A stretch of DNA of 64,000 bases. Origin: Poriferisodalis sp965208925. GTDB lineage: Bacteria; Actinomycetota; Acidimicrobiia; Acidimicrobiales; Poriferisodalaceae. Positions 52,046 through 61,005 of this stretch are shown in pieces; position 1 is the first letter of the stretch, and each line of letters begins with the position of its first letter. A model generated the notes under the pieces. It was not told where the DNA came from, made no database searches, and saw only the letters and a list, made by a program, of their open reading frames with translations. The stretch spans positions 1,674,001-1,738,000 of the forward strand of contig NZ_OZ242364.1 of assembly GCF_965208925.1 (NCBI RefSeq). Reading direction: 5' to 3'. The position numbers and the translations under genes were made by a program.

Positions 52046-54424
52046 TCAGCCGGCGTGCTCGGGCTCTTCGCCGCGTTCGGGCTGCTCGACGTGCTCGGGT
52101 TCAAGATCCTCATCGTCGGCATGCCCGATATCGGGCAGTTCGCCCTCGACCCGCAGGTTGGGGATGATGCGGTCGAGCCAAGCCGGCAGCCACCAATTGC
52201 GGGCGCCGAGCAGTTCCATCGTCGAGGGCACGATCAGCATCCGCACGAGCGTTGCGTCGATGGCGATGGCTGTGGCCAGGCCCAGGCCGAACAGCTTGAC
52301 GACCCGTTCCTCCTCCAGCACGAAGCTGCCGAAGACCACGATCATGATCGCCGCCGCTGCCGTGATGACTCGGGCTGTCGCGGCAAGTCCGTCGGCTACG
52401 GAGTTGACCGGATCGCCGGTGCGCTCGTACTCCTCCTTCATGCGTGACAGCAGGAACACCTCGTAGTCCATCGACAGCCCGAACAGCACGGCGAACAGCA
52501 TCATCGGGATGAACGGCTCGATCGGTGCGGGCTGGATGCCCAGAATGCTGCCGAACCAACCCCACTGGAAGATGGCCACCAGCACGCCGTAGGACGCGCC
52601 GATGGACAGCATGTTCATGATGACCGCCTTGAGCGGCACCACCAGCGAGCGGAACACGGCCATCAGCAGCAGGAACGACGCCCCCAGCACCGCGCCGAAG
52701 AAGATCTGCATGCGGCCGGCCAGGTAGTCGCTGAAGTCGATCTGGAAGGCCACCGTTCCGCCGACCAGCGCGTCGACGCCGGTGCCGTCCATGGCGGTCG
52801 GGATGACCTGGTCGCGCAGGGTGTGGACGAGCGTCTCGGTCTCGGCGTCCTGGGGACCGGTCGCAGGCAGCACCCGGATCATCGCGGCCTGGCCGTCGGG
52901 GCTCGGGAACGGGGGCGAGGCAGCCACGACGCCTTCGGTGCGGTTCAGCGCGTCGGTCAGCTCCAACAGCGCGAGCAGGTCCTGGTTGCCAGACGTCTCG
53001 GCGACGATCAGCAGCGGGCCGTTCGCGCCCGGGCCGAAGCCGTCGGCGATGAGGTCGTAGGCCTTGCGGGTGGTGCTGTCGGGCGGGAAATTGCCTTCGT
53101 CGGAGAAACCGAGGCGCAATGCAAAAACCGGAGCGGCCGCCAGCACCAACACGGCGGTGCCGCCGAGCGCGAACAGCCAGGCCCGGCGCTGCACGACCCG
53201 ACTGAGCCGGTACCAGGCGGTGGAGCGCAGCGGCTTGGGCTGGCGGTGGTGCAGGATCCGCCTGAGTGGATTGCGAGGGCCGCCGACGGCCCCGGCAATG
53301 AGAACGGCAGCGGCCGCGGGCAGCCCGGCCAGCAGCGGGCGGATGCCCAGACCGAAGCCCAGCAGCGCCACTGACACCAGCGATGCAGCGAGGATGCCGC
53401 GGACCCTGGTGGTCGTCATCCGGTTGCGCATCAGCCCCAGCACGGCGGGCAGCAGGGTCATCGAACCCGCCATCACGATCGCGACGGTGATGGCTGCAGA
53501 CAGCCCCATTCCGGCGACGAACGGCAAGCCCATGAGCAGCAGTCCCAGCAGCGACACCACCACGGTCGCACCGGCGAAGAGCACCGAACGTCCTGCGGAA
53601 TCCAGCGCCGCACCGACCGCGTCGAGCGGGCTCAACTTGTTGCGCACCCATTCCCGGTAGCGGTTGAGGATGATCAGCGCGTAGTCGATGCCCACACCGA
53701 GCCCGATCATCACCCCGAGCGTCGGCGCGATATCGGGCACCGTGAACACATTGCTGAGGATCGTGATGGTGAGCGCGCCGATGCCGACGCCGATCAGCGC
53801 CGTCCCGACGGTCACGCCCATGGCGACCACCGAGCCCACGGCGGCGATCAGCACGAACACGGCGAAGGCGAGCCCGATGGCCTCGGTCTCGGGAGGCTCC
53901 TGGCCGGCGAGCCACGAGCCGCCGAGTTCCACTTGGACACCCGGGATCTCGCGCACGCCGCTGCGGTCGATGAGCTCGACGATGTGCTCGCCGAGCCCGC
54001 CCGCGTTGTCGAGATTGAACGAGCGGCTGATCCGGACCTCGGCGACGGCGATCTGACCCGCATGGGGACCCTGCCGCGCGACGAACTGGCGGCCGCCGGG
54101 GTCATAGGGCGAGTTGACCGTCACCTCGTCGAGGGCATCGACGGCGACGAACAGCTCAGTGAGCGTCGATCGCACGGCAGGGTCGTCCACCCCGGAGCTG
54201 GACTTGACCACGATCGACCCGTTGATGTTGGAGCCGAAGTCGCCGAAGTGGCTGTCCAGCACGTCGGCGGCGCGGTCGCTCTCGGAGTCGGGGGTGCTCA
54301 GCGCCGCGCCCCACGACGGCCCCACGAGCCCAGCGAGCAGCGCAGCAGCGACGGCGAGCGCCAGCCACGCAGCGAAGACGCGCCACGGGTTGCGGAAGCA
54401 CCACTGGCCGAGCGCGGTGTACAT
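52046..54424 (-). CDS. MMPL-family RND transporter
   Basis: 792 aa, MMPL-type length. Signal-anchor near the start (VFAAWLALAVAAALLAGLVG), an extracellular loop, then two MMPL membrane blocks of about five to six segments each. Proton-relay Asp residues are visible in GLGVGIDYALIILNRYREW and FGLSMDYEVFLLSRMKEEY. The C terminus is acidic (DIGHADDEDLEPEHVEQPER). MMPL proteins export lipids or siderophores across the inner membrane in actinobacteria; cargo unknown. ATG 54424 has AAAGGA upstream. Confidence 0.88.
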   Translation of the reverse strand: MYTALGQWCFRNPWRVFAAWLALAVAAALLAGLVGPSWGAALSTPDSESDRAADVLDSHFGDFGSNINGSIVVKSSSGVDDPAVRSTLTELFVAVDALDEVTVNSPYDPGGRQFVARQGPHAGQIAVAEVRISRSFNLDNAGGLGEHIVELIDRSGVREIPGVQVELGGSWLAGQEPPETEAIGLAFAVFVLIAAVGSVVAMGVTVGTALIGVGIGALTITILSNVFTVPDIAPTLGVMIGLGVGIDYALIILNRYREWVRNKLSPLDAVGAALDSAGRSVLFAGATVVVSLLGLLLMGLPFVAGMGLSAAITVAIVMAGSMTLLPAVLGLMRNRMTTTRVRGILAASLVSVALLGFGLGIRPLLAGLPAAAAVLIAGAVGGPRNPLRRILHHRQPKPLRSTAWYRLSRVVQRRAWLFALGGTAVLVLAAAPVFALRLGFSDEGNFPPDSTTRKAYDLIADGFGPGANGPLLIVAETSGNQDLLALLELTDALNRTEGVVAASPPFPSPDGQAAMIRVLPATGPQDAETETLVHTLRDQVIPTAMDGTGVDALVGGTVAFQIDFSDYLAGRMQIFFGAVLGASFLLLMAVFRSLVVPLKAVIMNMLSIGASYGVLVAIFQWGWFGSILGIQPAPIEPFIPMMLFAVLFGLSMDYEVFLLSRMKEEYERTGDPVNSVADGLAATARVITAAAAIMIVVFGSFVLEEERVVKLFGLGLATAIAIDATLVRMLIVPSTMELLGARNWWLPAWLDRIIPNLRVEGELPDIGHADDEDLEPEHVEQPERGEEPEHAG

Positions 54425-54640
54425 CGGCGGCGTCCTTTCCAGACGATGAGCGCCGCCGCGGCCCAGCGCGATGTCTGGTGCCCGGCACAGTGCGCCCGGA
54501 GCGGGTCAGCCCGGCAAGCTACCGCCGCAGCAGACCGTGCGGCGCGCGCCATGAGCGTTTGCCTCTACGTTTCCCGCCCGTGGCGTCGCTGTCACACCGT
54601 GCTGCGACACTTCGCGGCGAATGAACTGAGGAGTCAGCAG

Positions 54641-56689
54641 GTGGCTGTGAGCGAGTTGAACGACGCAGGAAGGCGCCGGCGACGGGTCGGCGGTGTGCGG
54701 TGGGTGACGGCGGCCGTCGCTGTGTTGCTGGCGGTGTCGCTGGCAGCGGTGCCGTCGGGTGCCCAGGCCGAAGGGGAGGATGCTGAACCGACGCTCATCT
54801 CAGCGGATTCGGTCACGGTGACGATCCTGCACAACAACGACGGCGAATCGAAGCTGCTAGGTGATGTCGAGTCCGGTTTCCCGGGGGTAGCGAGGTTCGT
54901 CGCAGCGATGCGCGAGCTGCAGGCTGCGGCCGCTGAAGCCGGGCCGGTAGTGACGCTTACGTCCGGTGACAACTTCCTCGCCTCGCTGGAGCTGGGCGTG
55001 TCGCTCGACCGCGAGGGCCCCATGTACGACTCGGTCGCGCTGAGCGGGCTCTACGACGCGATGGCGCTGGGCAATCACGATTTCGACTTCGGCCCTGACG
55101 TGACGGCTCGCTTCATCGAGGGATTCGATCCGCCGATCCCCTTCCTGAGCGCCAACATCGACGTCTCGGCTGAACCGGCCTTGGCCGCGTTGGCCGAGCG
55201 CGGGCTGGTGGCGCCCTCGACGGTGATCGAGACCGGCGGTGAGCGCATCGGTGTGATCGGTGCGGTCACGCCGTGGCTGCCGAACATCTCGAGCCCGCGC
55301 AAGGTGACGGTCAGTGCGGTGCTGCCCGCAGTGCAGGCCGAAGCCGATCGCCTCGCGGCGGACGGCATCACAAAGATCATCCTCGTCAGCCACCTGCAGG
55401 ACGTGCGGGAAGAAGGCGAGCTCGTCGCTGGGCTCACCGGCGTTGATGTGATCATTGCCGGGGGCGGTGACGAACTGCTGGCCAACGACGGCGACACTTG
55501 CCAGCCTGGCGAGGAGCCGGTGGGGCCGTACCCGCAGTGGGTCGACGATGCAGCGGGCAGCCAAGTCCCGGTAGTCACCGCGCCTGGGGGCTACCGCTGC
55601 ATCGGCAAGCTGGAGGTGACCTTCGATGCCGACGGCAACGTCACGGCGGCTGCGGGCGCCTCGATCGGCGTCGCGCTCGACCGCGAGCCCGATGCCGAGG
55701 TGCAGTCGTCCGTGGTTGAGCCGCTGACGGCAGAGGTGGCTCTGGTCGGGAGCACCCAGATCGGCACGAGCGCTGTCGAGCTCGAGGGCCGCAAGCCAGT
55801 GCTGCGGTCACAGTCGACCAATGTCGGCAGCCTCATGGCGGACGCTCTGCGTGTACGCGGCGCGCACCTCGCGCCGGGCTTCGGCGTGGAAGCGCCGCAG
55901 GTGGCGGTCACCAACGGCGGCGGGCTGCGCAATGACTCGGTCATCGCCCCAGCCGCGGTGACCGTAGGCACGACGTGGGACATCGCTCCGTTCAACAACG
56001 TGCTGGTGAGTGGATCGGTGCCGCGTGCCACCTTGGCAGAGCTGCTCGAACGAGCGCTGGGCGCGTTGCCGCGCGCGTCGGGCCAGTTCCCGCACGTCTC
56101 GGGCATGACGGTGACCTACGACCCTGACGGAACCGCTCAAGGCGTCGATCGCGAGAGCGACTGTGAGCTCATCGAGCCCAGCGGCACGCGGTTGCGAAGC
56201 GTCACATTGGATGACGGCACCGAAATCGTTCGGGACGGCGAGGTCACCGAAGGTGATCCTGTCGTGCTGGCGACGGTCGACTTCCTCGCGAACGGCGGCG
56301 ACTGCTACCCGCTCGGTGGCCTCGCCTTCACCCGGCTCGGCGTCACCTACCAACAGGCGCTGGCGGACTACATCGCTGAGGACCTCGGCGGCGAGATCAC
56401 TGCCGAGCAGTATCCCGTCGACGGCGGCGGTCGTGTGTCGCCGCTGGAGGCCGAAGACGGCGATGAGACTTCCGGTGACGGTGCCGTCGCCGAGAGCGAC
56501 TTCGTCCTGTACACCGTGCAGCCGGGCGATTTCCTCTGGAAGATCGCGGCGTTGCACCTGGGGGAGGGCGCCAGCTGGCCACTCATCTTCGAGGCGAACA
56601 AGGGCCGCGAGCAGGCCTATGGCGGTGCGCTGACCGACCCGGACCTGATCCTGGTGGGCTGGGTGCTGCGCATCCCGTTGGTGGGGTGA
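54641..56689 (+). CDS. Secreted 5'-nucleotidase/2',3'-cyclic phosphodiesterase family protein with C-terminal LysM
   Basis: 682 aa from GTG 54641 behind GAGGAG (GTG 54647 in frame possible). Signal peptide: Arg-rich start, then VTAAVAVLLAVSLAAVPSGAQA. Metallophosphatase domain: TVTILHNNDGESKLLG, TLTSGDNFLAS, AMALGNHDFDFG and a divergent GGDEL region. The nucleotidase C-terminal domain follows (NVGSLMADALRVRG, VTNGGGLRNDSV, NNVLVSGSVPRATLAELLERAL, cited in part). After an acidic spacer comes a LysM-like module, FVLYTVQPGDFLWKIAALHL to VGWVLRIPLVG, which would hold it to peptidoglycan. It likely scavenges phosphate and nucleosides from outside nucleotides. Confidence 0.88.
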   Translation: MAVSELNDAGRRRRRVGGVRWVTAAVAVLLAVSLAAVPSGAQAEGEDAEPTLISADSVTVTILHNNDGESKLLGDVESGFPGVARFVAAMRELQAAAAEAGPVVTLTSGDNFLASLELGVSLDREGPMYDSVALSGLYDAMALGNHDFDFGPDVTARFIEGFDPPIPFLSANIDVSAEPALAALAERGLVAPSTVIETGGERIGVIGAVTPWLPNISSPRKVTVSAVLPAVQAEADRLAADGITKIILVSHLQDVREEGELVAGLTGVDVIIAGGGDELLANDGDTCQPGEEPVGPYPQWVDDAAGSQVPVVTAPGGYRCIGKLEVTFDADGNVTAAAGASIGVALDREPDAEVQSSVVEPLTAEVALVGSTQIGTSAVELEGRKPVLRSQSTNVGSLMADALRVRGAHLAPGFGVEAPQVAVTNGGGLRNDSVIAPAAVTVGTTWDIAPFNNVLVSGSVPRATLAELLERALGALPRASGQFPHVSGMTVTYDPDGTAQGVDRESDCELIEPSGTRLRSVTLDDGTEIVRDGEVTEGDPVVLATVDFLANGGDCYPLGGLAFTRLGVTYQQALADYIAEDLGGEITAEQYPVDGGGRVSPLEAEDGDETSGDGAVAESDFVLYTVQPGDFLWKIAALHLGEGASWPLIFEANKGREQAYGGALTDPDLILVGWVLRIPLVG

Positions 56690-58281
56690 GCAGCCCGTCC
56701 GGTCTCGGCGATCTCAGGTTCGATCACCACGCTGCGTCCGGTGACTGCTTCGAGCAGCTCGCTGCGAGCTCGGGCTGTGAAGAGCTCGACGGAGGTGTCG
56801 ACCCCGGGTGACACCCGTGCGACCAGCCGGAGTTCGCCGTCGGGTTGCGTGCCGGATTCCCCAGGCTCGTTCGTGACGCGGACGCGCGTCACCACCTGAC
56901 GATTGGAGCGGTCCAAGCCAATCGCCACACGCAGCATTGCCGCCATCCAGCGCACTTTGTTCTTGTCCGCTGCACCCAGAGAGGCGAACTCAGGGTGCTT
57001 GGACTTGGGTGCGCTCTTGCGGTGGTAGCGGGCAACCTGGGCGATGATCTCGATCTCGCGCTCGGTGAATCCGGTGAGGTGCTCACTGTTGCGAATGAGG
57101 TAGTAGCTGTGGCGGTGGTGGGCGCTGTGGGAGACGAATATCCCCACGTTGTGCAGCAGCGAGGCCGCCTCGAACAGCTCGCGGTCTTCTTCGCCGAGTC
57201 CGTGCAGCGTGCTCAGGCCGTCGAACAACTCCAGCGCGAGGTCCGTGATGTGTTCGGCGTGGCCGAGGTCCTCGTGGTAGCTGTTTGCCACGTACATCAC
57301 GCCTGAGCGCCGCAGATCCTCGAGACGGTGGAACGGGTCCAGTCCCGGCGCAGCAGCTCGCCGTATCTGCTCGAAGAGGATCCCTTCGCGCAGGGCGTAG
57401 TCGGACACCTCCATGCGCTTGATGCCGAGGAGCTTGAACGTCTCAGACAGCAGCAATGCGCCGCCCACGATGATGTCAGCCCTGCGTTCTTCCAGTCCTT
57501 CGATAGCGAGCCGGCGCTCCGGTGTCGGCGCGCCGGCGAGATCGGCCGTCAAGGAACGCAGTTCCTTTGTCGTGAACGACAGCCGTCCGGTGCGGCTCTC
57601 CCGGTCACCGCGCCGGATAGCACACATGCGTGCGAGAGCCATGATGGTTCCCGACGAGCCCACTGCAGTCTCGAAACCGAGCTCGTCGATCTCGGCTGGC
57701 AGGTGGCCGAGGAACGACTCGATGTAGATGCGGCACTCGCGAACGGCACGCTTGCGCGTCCGGCCCTCGGGGAAGAAGCGGTCGGTGAGCCGGATCGAGC
57801 CGAGCTTGAGACTGCGCAGGAGCAGCGGCTCGGCACCGTCACCGACGATGAACTCGGTGGAACCGCCGCCGATGTCGATGACCAGGTGTCGCTTGTCGAG
57901 CAGCGGGACGGCCGCTAGTACGCCGAGGTGAATCAGCCGGGCCTCTTCGACTCCAGACACCACTTCAATGTCCACGCCGGCCTCGGCGAGAGCCCGCGCC
58001 ACAAACTCGCCTCGGTTGTCGGCCTCGCGCACCGCGCTGGTGGCTACGGCAGTCACGGTGTCGGCGCCGGCGTGAGCAGCGATGCGTCGCATACGGTCGA
58101 GCACCGCGAGGCCGCGGTCCATGGCATCGGACGCGAGGCGCTTCATGTCCTCCCCGCCCGATCCGAGCCGCACCGGCTCGCGTTCGCGCGTCAACACCTC
58201 GAAATGGCCATCCTCGTCCACCGATGCCACGACGAGGTGGAACGAATTGGTTCCCACGTCGATCGCCGCGATGACGCTCAC
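56617..58281 (-). CDS. ppx: Exopolyphosphatase / pppGpp phosphohydrolase (Ppx/GppA)
   Basis: 554 aa from GTG 58281 (VSVIAAIDVGTNSFHLVV); sequence upstream is repeat DNA. N-terminal actin-like fold: IDVGTNSFHLVVA, HLVIDIGGGSTEFIVG and ETAVGSSGTIMALARM. The C-terminal half is an HD-type domain (ASLLHNVGIFVSHSAHHRHSYYLI, cited in part). It hydrolyses polyphosphate or pppGpp. The last 23 or so residues (GRAAHPTNGMRSTQP onward) lie beyond the conserved fold and run 73 bases into the opposite-strand LysM region, so the tail is probably a late extension. Confidence 0.88.
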   Translation of the reverse strand: MSVIAAIDVGTNSFHLVVASVDEDGHFEVLTREREPVRLGSGGEDMKRLASDAMDRGLAVLDRMRRIAAHAGADTVTAVATSAVREADNRGEFVARALAEAGVDIEVVSGVEEARLIHLGVLAAVPLLDKRHLVIDIGGGSTEFIVGDGAEPLLLRSLKLGSIRLTDRFFPEGRTRKRAVRECRIYIESFLGHLPAEIDELGFETAVGSSGTIMALARMCAIRRGDRESRTGRLSFTTKELRSLTADLAGAPTPERRLAIEGLEERRADIIVGGALLLSETFKLLGIKRMEVSDYALREGILFEQIRRAAAPGLDPFHRLEDLRRSGVMYVANSYHEDLGHAEHITDLALELFDGLSTLHGLGEEDRELFEAASLLHNVGIFVSHSAHHRHSYYLIRNSEHLTGFTEREIEIIAQVARYHRKSAPKSKHPEFASLGAADKNKVRWMAAMLRVAIGLDRSNRQVVTRVRVTNEPGESGTQPDGELRLVARVSPGVDTSVELFTARARSELLEAVTGRSVVIEPEIAETGRAAHPTNGMRSTQPTRIRSGSVSAPP

Positions 58282-58345
58282 GCACCGCAACGCTAGAGGG
58301 ATCACCGGGGGACCCGGAAGATGGCCGGGGGCAGAGCGCTGTGTG

Positions 58346-58524
58346 ATTGCGGCGATGGTGACGGCCATCGCGCCGTGTCATTGCGGCGATGGTGACGGCC
58401 ATCGCGCCGTGTCATTGCGGCGATGGTGACGGCCATCGCGCCGTGTCATTGCGGCGATGGTGACGGCCATCGCGCCGTAGCGTTGCGGCGATGGTGACGG
58501 CCATCGCGCCGTAGCGTTGCCCCG
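58346..58524. repeat. 34-bp tandem repeat between ppx and the thioesterase gene
   Basis: Units start at 58346, 58380, 58414, 58448 and 58482, almost identical; a degenerate sixth begins at 58516 and carries the thioesterase ATG (58525) at the same offset as the ATG of every other unit. Each unit has a dyad, GCGATGG then TGACGG then CCATCGC, a 7-bp hairpin. The 34-bp period is not a multiple of three, so upstream ATGs lie in changing frames. Confidence 0.95.
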
Positions 58525-58935
58525 ATGGCGACACACGCGACCCAGATCGTGCCCCGATTCGGCGAGCTGGACCCGTATAACCACGTCAACCATGCGGTCT
58601 ACGTGTCGTACTTCGAAGCCGCCCGCTGCCTGGCGCTGGAATCCGCCGATCTCGCACTGCCGGACCTGTCAGATCAAAACGTCCAGATCGTGGTGACAAA
58701 CTTGGAAGTGCGCTTCCGGGCGCCCGCGACCGCTCGCGACACGCTGCGCGTCGAAACCGAACTGGTCGAGCGTCGCCGCGCGAGCACGCGATGGCAGCAG
58801 CGGATCATCCGCGAGTCCGACGAGGCGGTGCTGGTAGAGGGTTACCTGACCGCAGCGATCTGCGACAACAGTGGCAAGCCCCGCCGACCGCCTCCCGGCT
58901 TGATGGACAAGCTCGGCGCCCTGATCCCCGGCTAG
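58525..58935 (+). CDS. Acyl-CoA thioesterase, hotdog fold (4HBT type)
   Basis: 136 aa. Hotdog marks: RFGELDPYNHVNHAVYVSYFEAARC with the catalytic-type Asp and Asn/His, cited in part, then LEVRFRAPATARDTLRVETEL, cited in part, and LVEGYLTAAICDNSGKPRRPP. It hydrolyses an acyl-CoA thioester. The ATG lies in the last repeat unit. Convergent with the SDR gene. Confidence 0.87.
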   Translation: MATHATQIVPRFGELDPYNHVNHAVYVSYFEAARCLALESADLALPDLSDQNVQIVVTNLEVRFRAPATARDTLRVETELVERRRASTRWQQRIIRESDEAVLVEGYLTAAICDNSGKPRRPPPGLMDKLGALIPG

Positions 58936-58946
58936 CTGCTCGAGGA

Positions 58947-59732
58947 CTAGACGACGGGGGACAATCCGCCGTCGATGTTGATTGCGGCTCCGGTGACGTA
59001 GCTGGCGGCGTCGCTGGCGAGGAACAGAGCCAAGTTGGCGAACTCCTGGGCGTCGCCCATGCGGCCCAGCGGAATGCGTTCCCCGACCGCTGCCGTGTAT
59101 TCCTCAAAGGTCCCCCCGGGCTGCGTTCGTTCCCAGCGAGCGCGCCACTGGTGGGTCACCAGCAGACCCGTGTTGAGCGCGTTCACCAGCACACCGTCGG
59201 TGGCGAACTCCGACGCGAGTGCCTTGGTCATCGCCATGCCTGCGGCGCGGGTCGCCGACGTCGGGCACGTCTGCGCTCGCGGAGCCTTGGCCTCGGCATT
59301 CAGCGAGTTGATGATGCGTCCCCAGCCCTGGCTGCGCATGTGAGGCAGGCAGAGGCGGCAGAGGCGGATCGCGGAGAAGAGCTTCAGGTCGAAGTCGTCC
59401 TGCCAGTCGTCATCGGTGATGTCCAGAAATGGCTTGGCGTGCGATGTCCCGCAATTGTTGACAAGGATGTCGATGGCGCCGGAGGCCTGCGTCGCTGCGG
59501 CGTGAGCCCGGGTGACCTCGTCGGCCATGCGGACATCGGCCGAGATGGCGGTGTGGGCACCTTCGGGACCTGCGGCGTTCAATGCTGCCAGCGTCTCGTC
59601 GAGCATGGCCTGGTCGCGGGCGACCACCGCCACCGAGGCACCTGCGGCCGCAAAGGTCTCGGCCATGGCGCGGCCCAGACCTCTGCTGCCGCCCGTGATC
59701 AGTGCAGTGCGGCCATCGAGTCTCAGTTCCAT
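58947..59732 (-). CDS. SDR-family protein with altered catalytic residues
   Basis: 261 aa from ATG 59732. Cofactor loop ITGGSRGLGRA and LVNNCGTSHAK are normal, and the C-terminal ASYVTGAAINIDGGLSPVV is typical of FabG-like SDRs. Where YxxxK should stand, the sequence reads PTSATRAAGMAMTKALA, so Tyr and Lys are replaced by Thr and Arg. The Ser region (INSLNAEAKAP) is kept. It may be inactive, bind cofactor only, or use another mechanism. A second FabG-like gene with a very similar N terminus starts at 63904. Confidence 0.82.
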   Translation of the reverse strand: MELRLDGRTALITGGSRGLGRAMAETFAAAGASVAVVARDQAMLDETLAALNAAGPEGAHTAISADVRMADEVTRAHAAATQASGAIDILVNNCGTSHAKPFLDITDDDWQDDFDLKLFSAIRLCRLCLPHMRSQGWGRIINSLNAEAKAPRAQTCPTSATRAAGMAMTKALASEFATDGVLVNALNTGLLVTHQWRARWERTQPGGTFEEYTAAVGERIPLGRMGDAQEFANLALFLASDAASYVTGAAINIDGGLSPVV

Positions 59733-59749
59733 ACGCGCACCATATTTCC

Positions 59750-59857
59750 GGGCGCTGTCCCGCGCCGAATCCGGGCGCTGTCCCGCGCCGAATCCGGGCG
59801 CTGTCCCGCGCCGAATCCGGGCGCTGTCTCGTGCTGAATCCGGGCGCTGTCCCGCGC
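59750..59857. repeat. 23-bp tandem repeat in the SDR / alcohol dehydrogenase divergent promoter
   Basis: Units start at 59750, 59773, 59796, 59819 and 59842 (last one partial); unit 4 has a few substitutions. Each contains the dyad GGCGC-TGTCCC-GCGCC. It fills nearly all of the 136 bases between the two start codons, so any promoter must lie in or beside it. Regulator binding or a slipped-strand origin are both possible. Confidence 0.92.
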
Positions 59858-59868
59858 GACGATGTGGC

Positions 59869-60900
59869 ATGCGCACGGGACTGGTGACCGGCAAGGAACA
59901 ATTCGAGTTGCGGGAGGTCGACGATCCGACGCCCGGGCCGGGCGAGGCGTTGGTGGAGATCTCGCTCTGCGGGATCTGCGGCAGCGACGTGCATGCCTAT
60001 GCCGAAGGCTGGCCATACGCGCCGGGCATCTGCGGCCACGAGTGGGTCGGCAACATCGTTGCTGTGGATGCTGATGTTCAGGTAGTGGGCATGGGCGACC
60101 GCGTCACGGGCGGACTGGCACCGGGCTGCGGCCAGTGTCCGGAATGTCGCGCCGACCATCCCGCCTACTGCTCCACGGCGCGCTCGTACTACATGGGTCC
60201 CAAGGCGCCGGCCTCCGGCGGCTTCGCGCCGTTCATGGCTGCCAGCGCAGACCGACTGGTGCGCGTGCCCGACGAGCTCACCGACGACGACGCTGCGGTG
60301 ATCGAGCCCGCTTCGGTCGCGCTGCACGCGGTACGTCGCAGCCGCTTGCGAGCGGGTGACGTGACGTGCGTCGTCGGCTGTGGACCGATCGGCCTGCTGG
60401 TTGCCCAGTGCGCTCGCCTGGCGGGAGCCGGGACGGTGATCGCAATCGAACCTGACGCCGAACGGCGCCGCCTAGCGCTCGAGGTCGGGGCCGATGCGGC
60501 CGTAGCACCCGGCGCAGAGATGCGAGAGGCGGTGAATGAGGCCACCGGCGGCCTGCGGGCCGACATCGCATTCGATTGCGCCGGCATCCCTCAGACGATC
60601 CAGCAGTCGGTGGACATGGTGCGCTACGGAGGCTCAGTCTGCATAGTCGGCGTGACCGGCAGCGATGCGGTGATCCGCCCGAACCGCTGGCTGTTCAAGG
60701 AAGTCTCGGTGGACACGTCGCTGGCATTCACGCTCGACGAGATGCGCGCCGCTGCCGGCTTCATCGCCGATGGACGCATCAGCGTCGCCCCGCTGGTGCA
60801 GGGCACGATCACGCTCGACGAGCTGCCGCAGACGATCGACGATCTCGCAACCCGGCGCAACACGGCAATCAAGCTGCTGGTCGATCCCACTGCCGGCTGA
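59869..60900 (+). CDS. Zinc-dependent alcohol/polyol dehydrogenase (MDR superfamily)
   Basis: 343 aa from ATG 59869. Catalytic zinc ligands in LCGICGSDVHAYAEGWPYAPGICGHEWVG, cited in part; the structural zinc lobe has CGQCPECRADHPAYC with four Cys. Rossmann loop VVGCGPIGLLVAQCARLAGA, cited in full. Typical of threonine or sorbitol dehydrogenase-like enzymes that oxidise alcohols with NAD(P). Substrate unknown. Divergent from the SDR gene and possibly controlled by the same 23-bp repeats. Confidence 0.9.
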   Translation: MRTGLVTGKEQFELREVDDPTPGPGEALVEISLCGICGSDVHAYAEGWPYAPGICGHEWVGNIVAVDADVQVVGMGDRVTGGLAPGCGQCPECRADHPAYCSTARSYYMGPKAPASGGFAPFMAASADRLVRVPDELTDDDAAVIEPASVALHAVRRSRLRAGDVTCVVGCGPIGLLVAQCARLAGAGTVIAIEPDAERRRLALEVGADAAVAPGAEMREAVNEATGGLRADIAFDCAGIPQTIQQSVDMVRYGGSVCIVGVTGSDAVIRPNRWLFKEVSVDTSLAFTLDEMRAAAGFIADGRISVAPLVQGTITLDELPQTIDDLATRRNTAIKLLVDPTAG

Positions 60901-61005
60901 ACGGTTCGGGATGTTCTCCTGGCTTCACCGGCAGGCACACCGAGCGCGGCCGTACGCTCTGTGCGGACCTGCTGAGTCGGAGCGAGCAGCCAGAACGGGG
61001 GTCGC

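Noticed and set aside
53933..54640. Extension of the LysM nucleotidase upstream of its signal peptide
   Set aside because: It lies over the start of the MMPL gene; a good ribosome site and signal peptide place the start at GTG 54641.
58346..58524. Small ORFs encoded by the 34-bp repeats
   Set aside because: They change frame with each unit and have no gene-like composition beyond the repeat.
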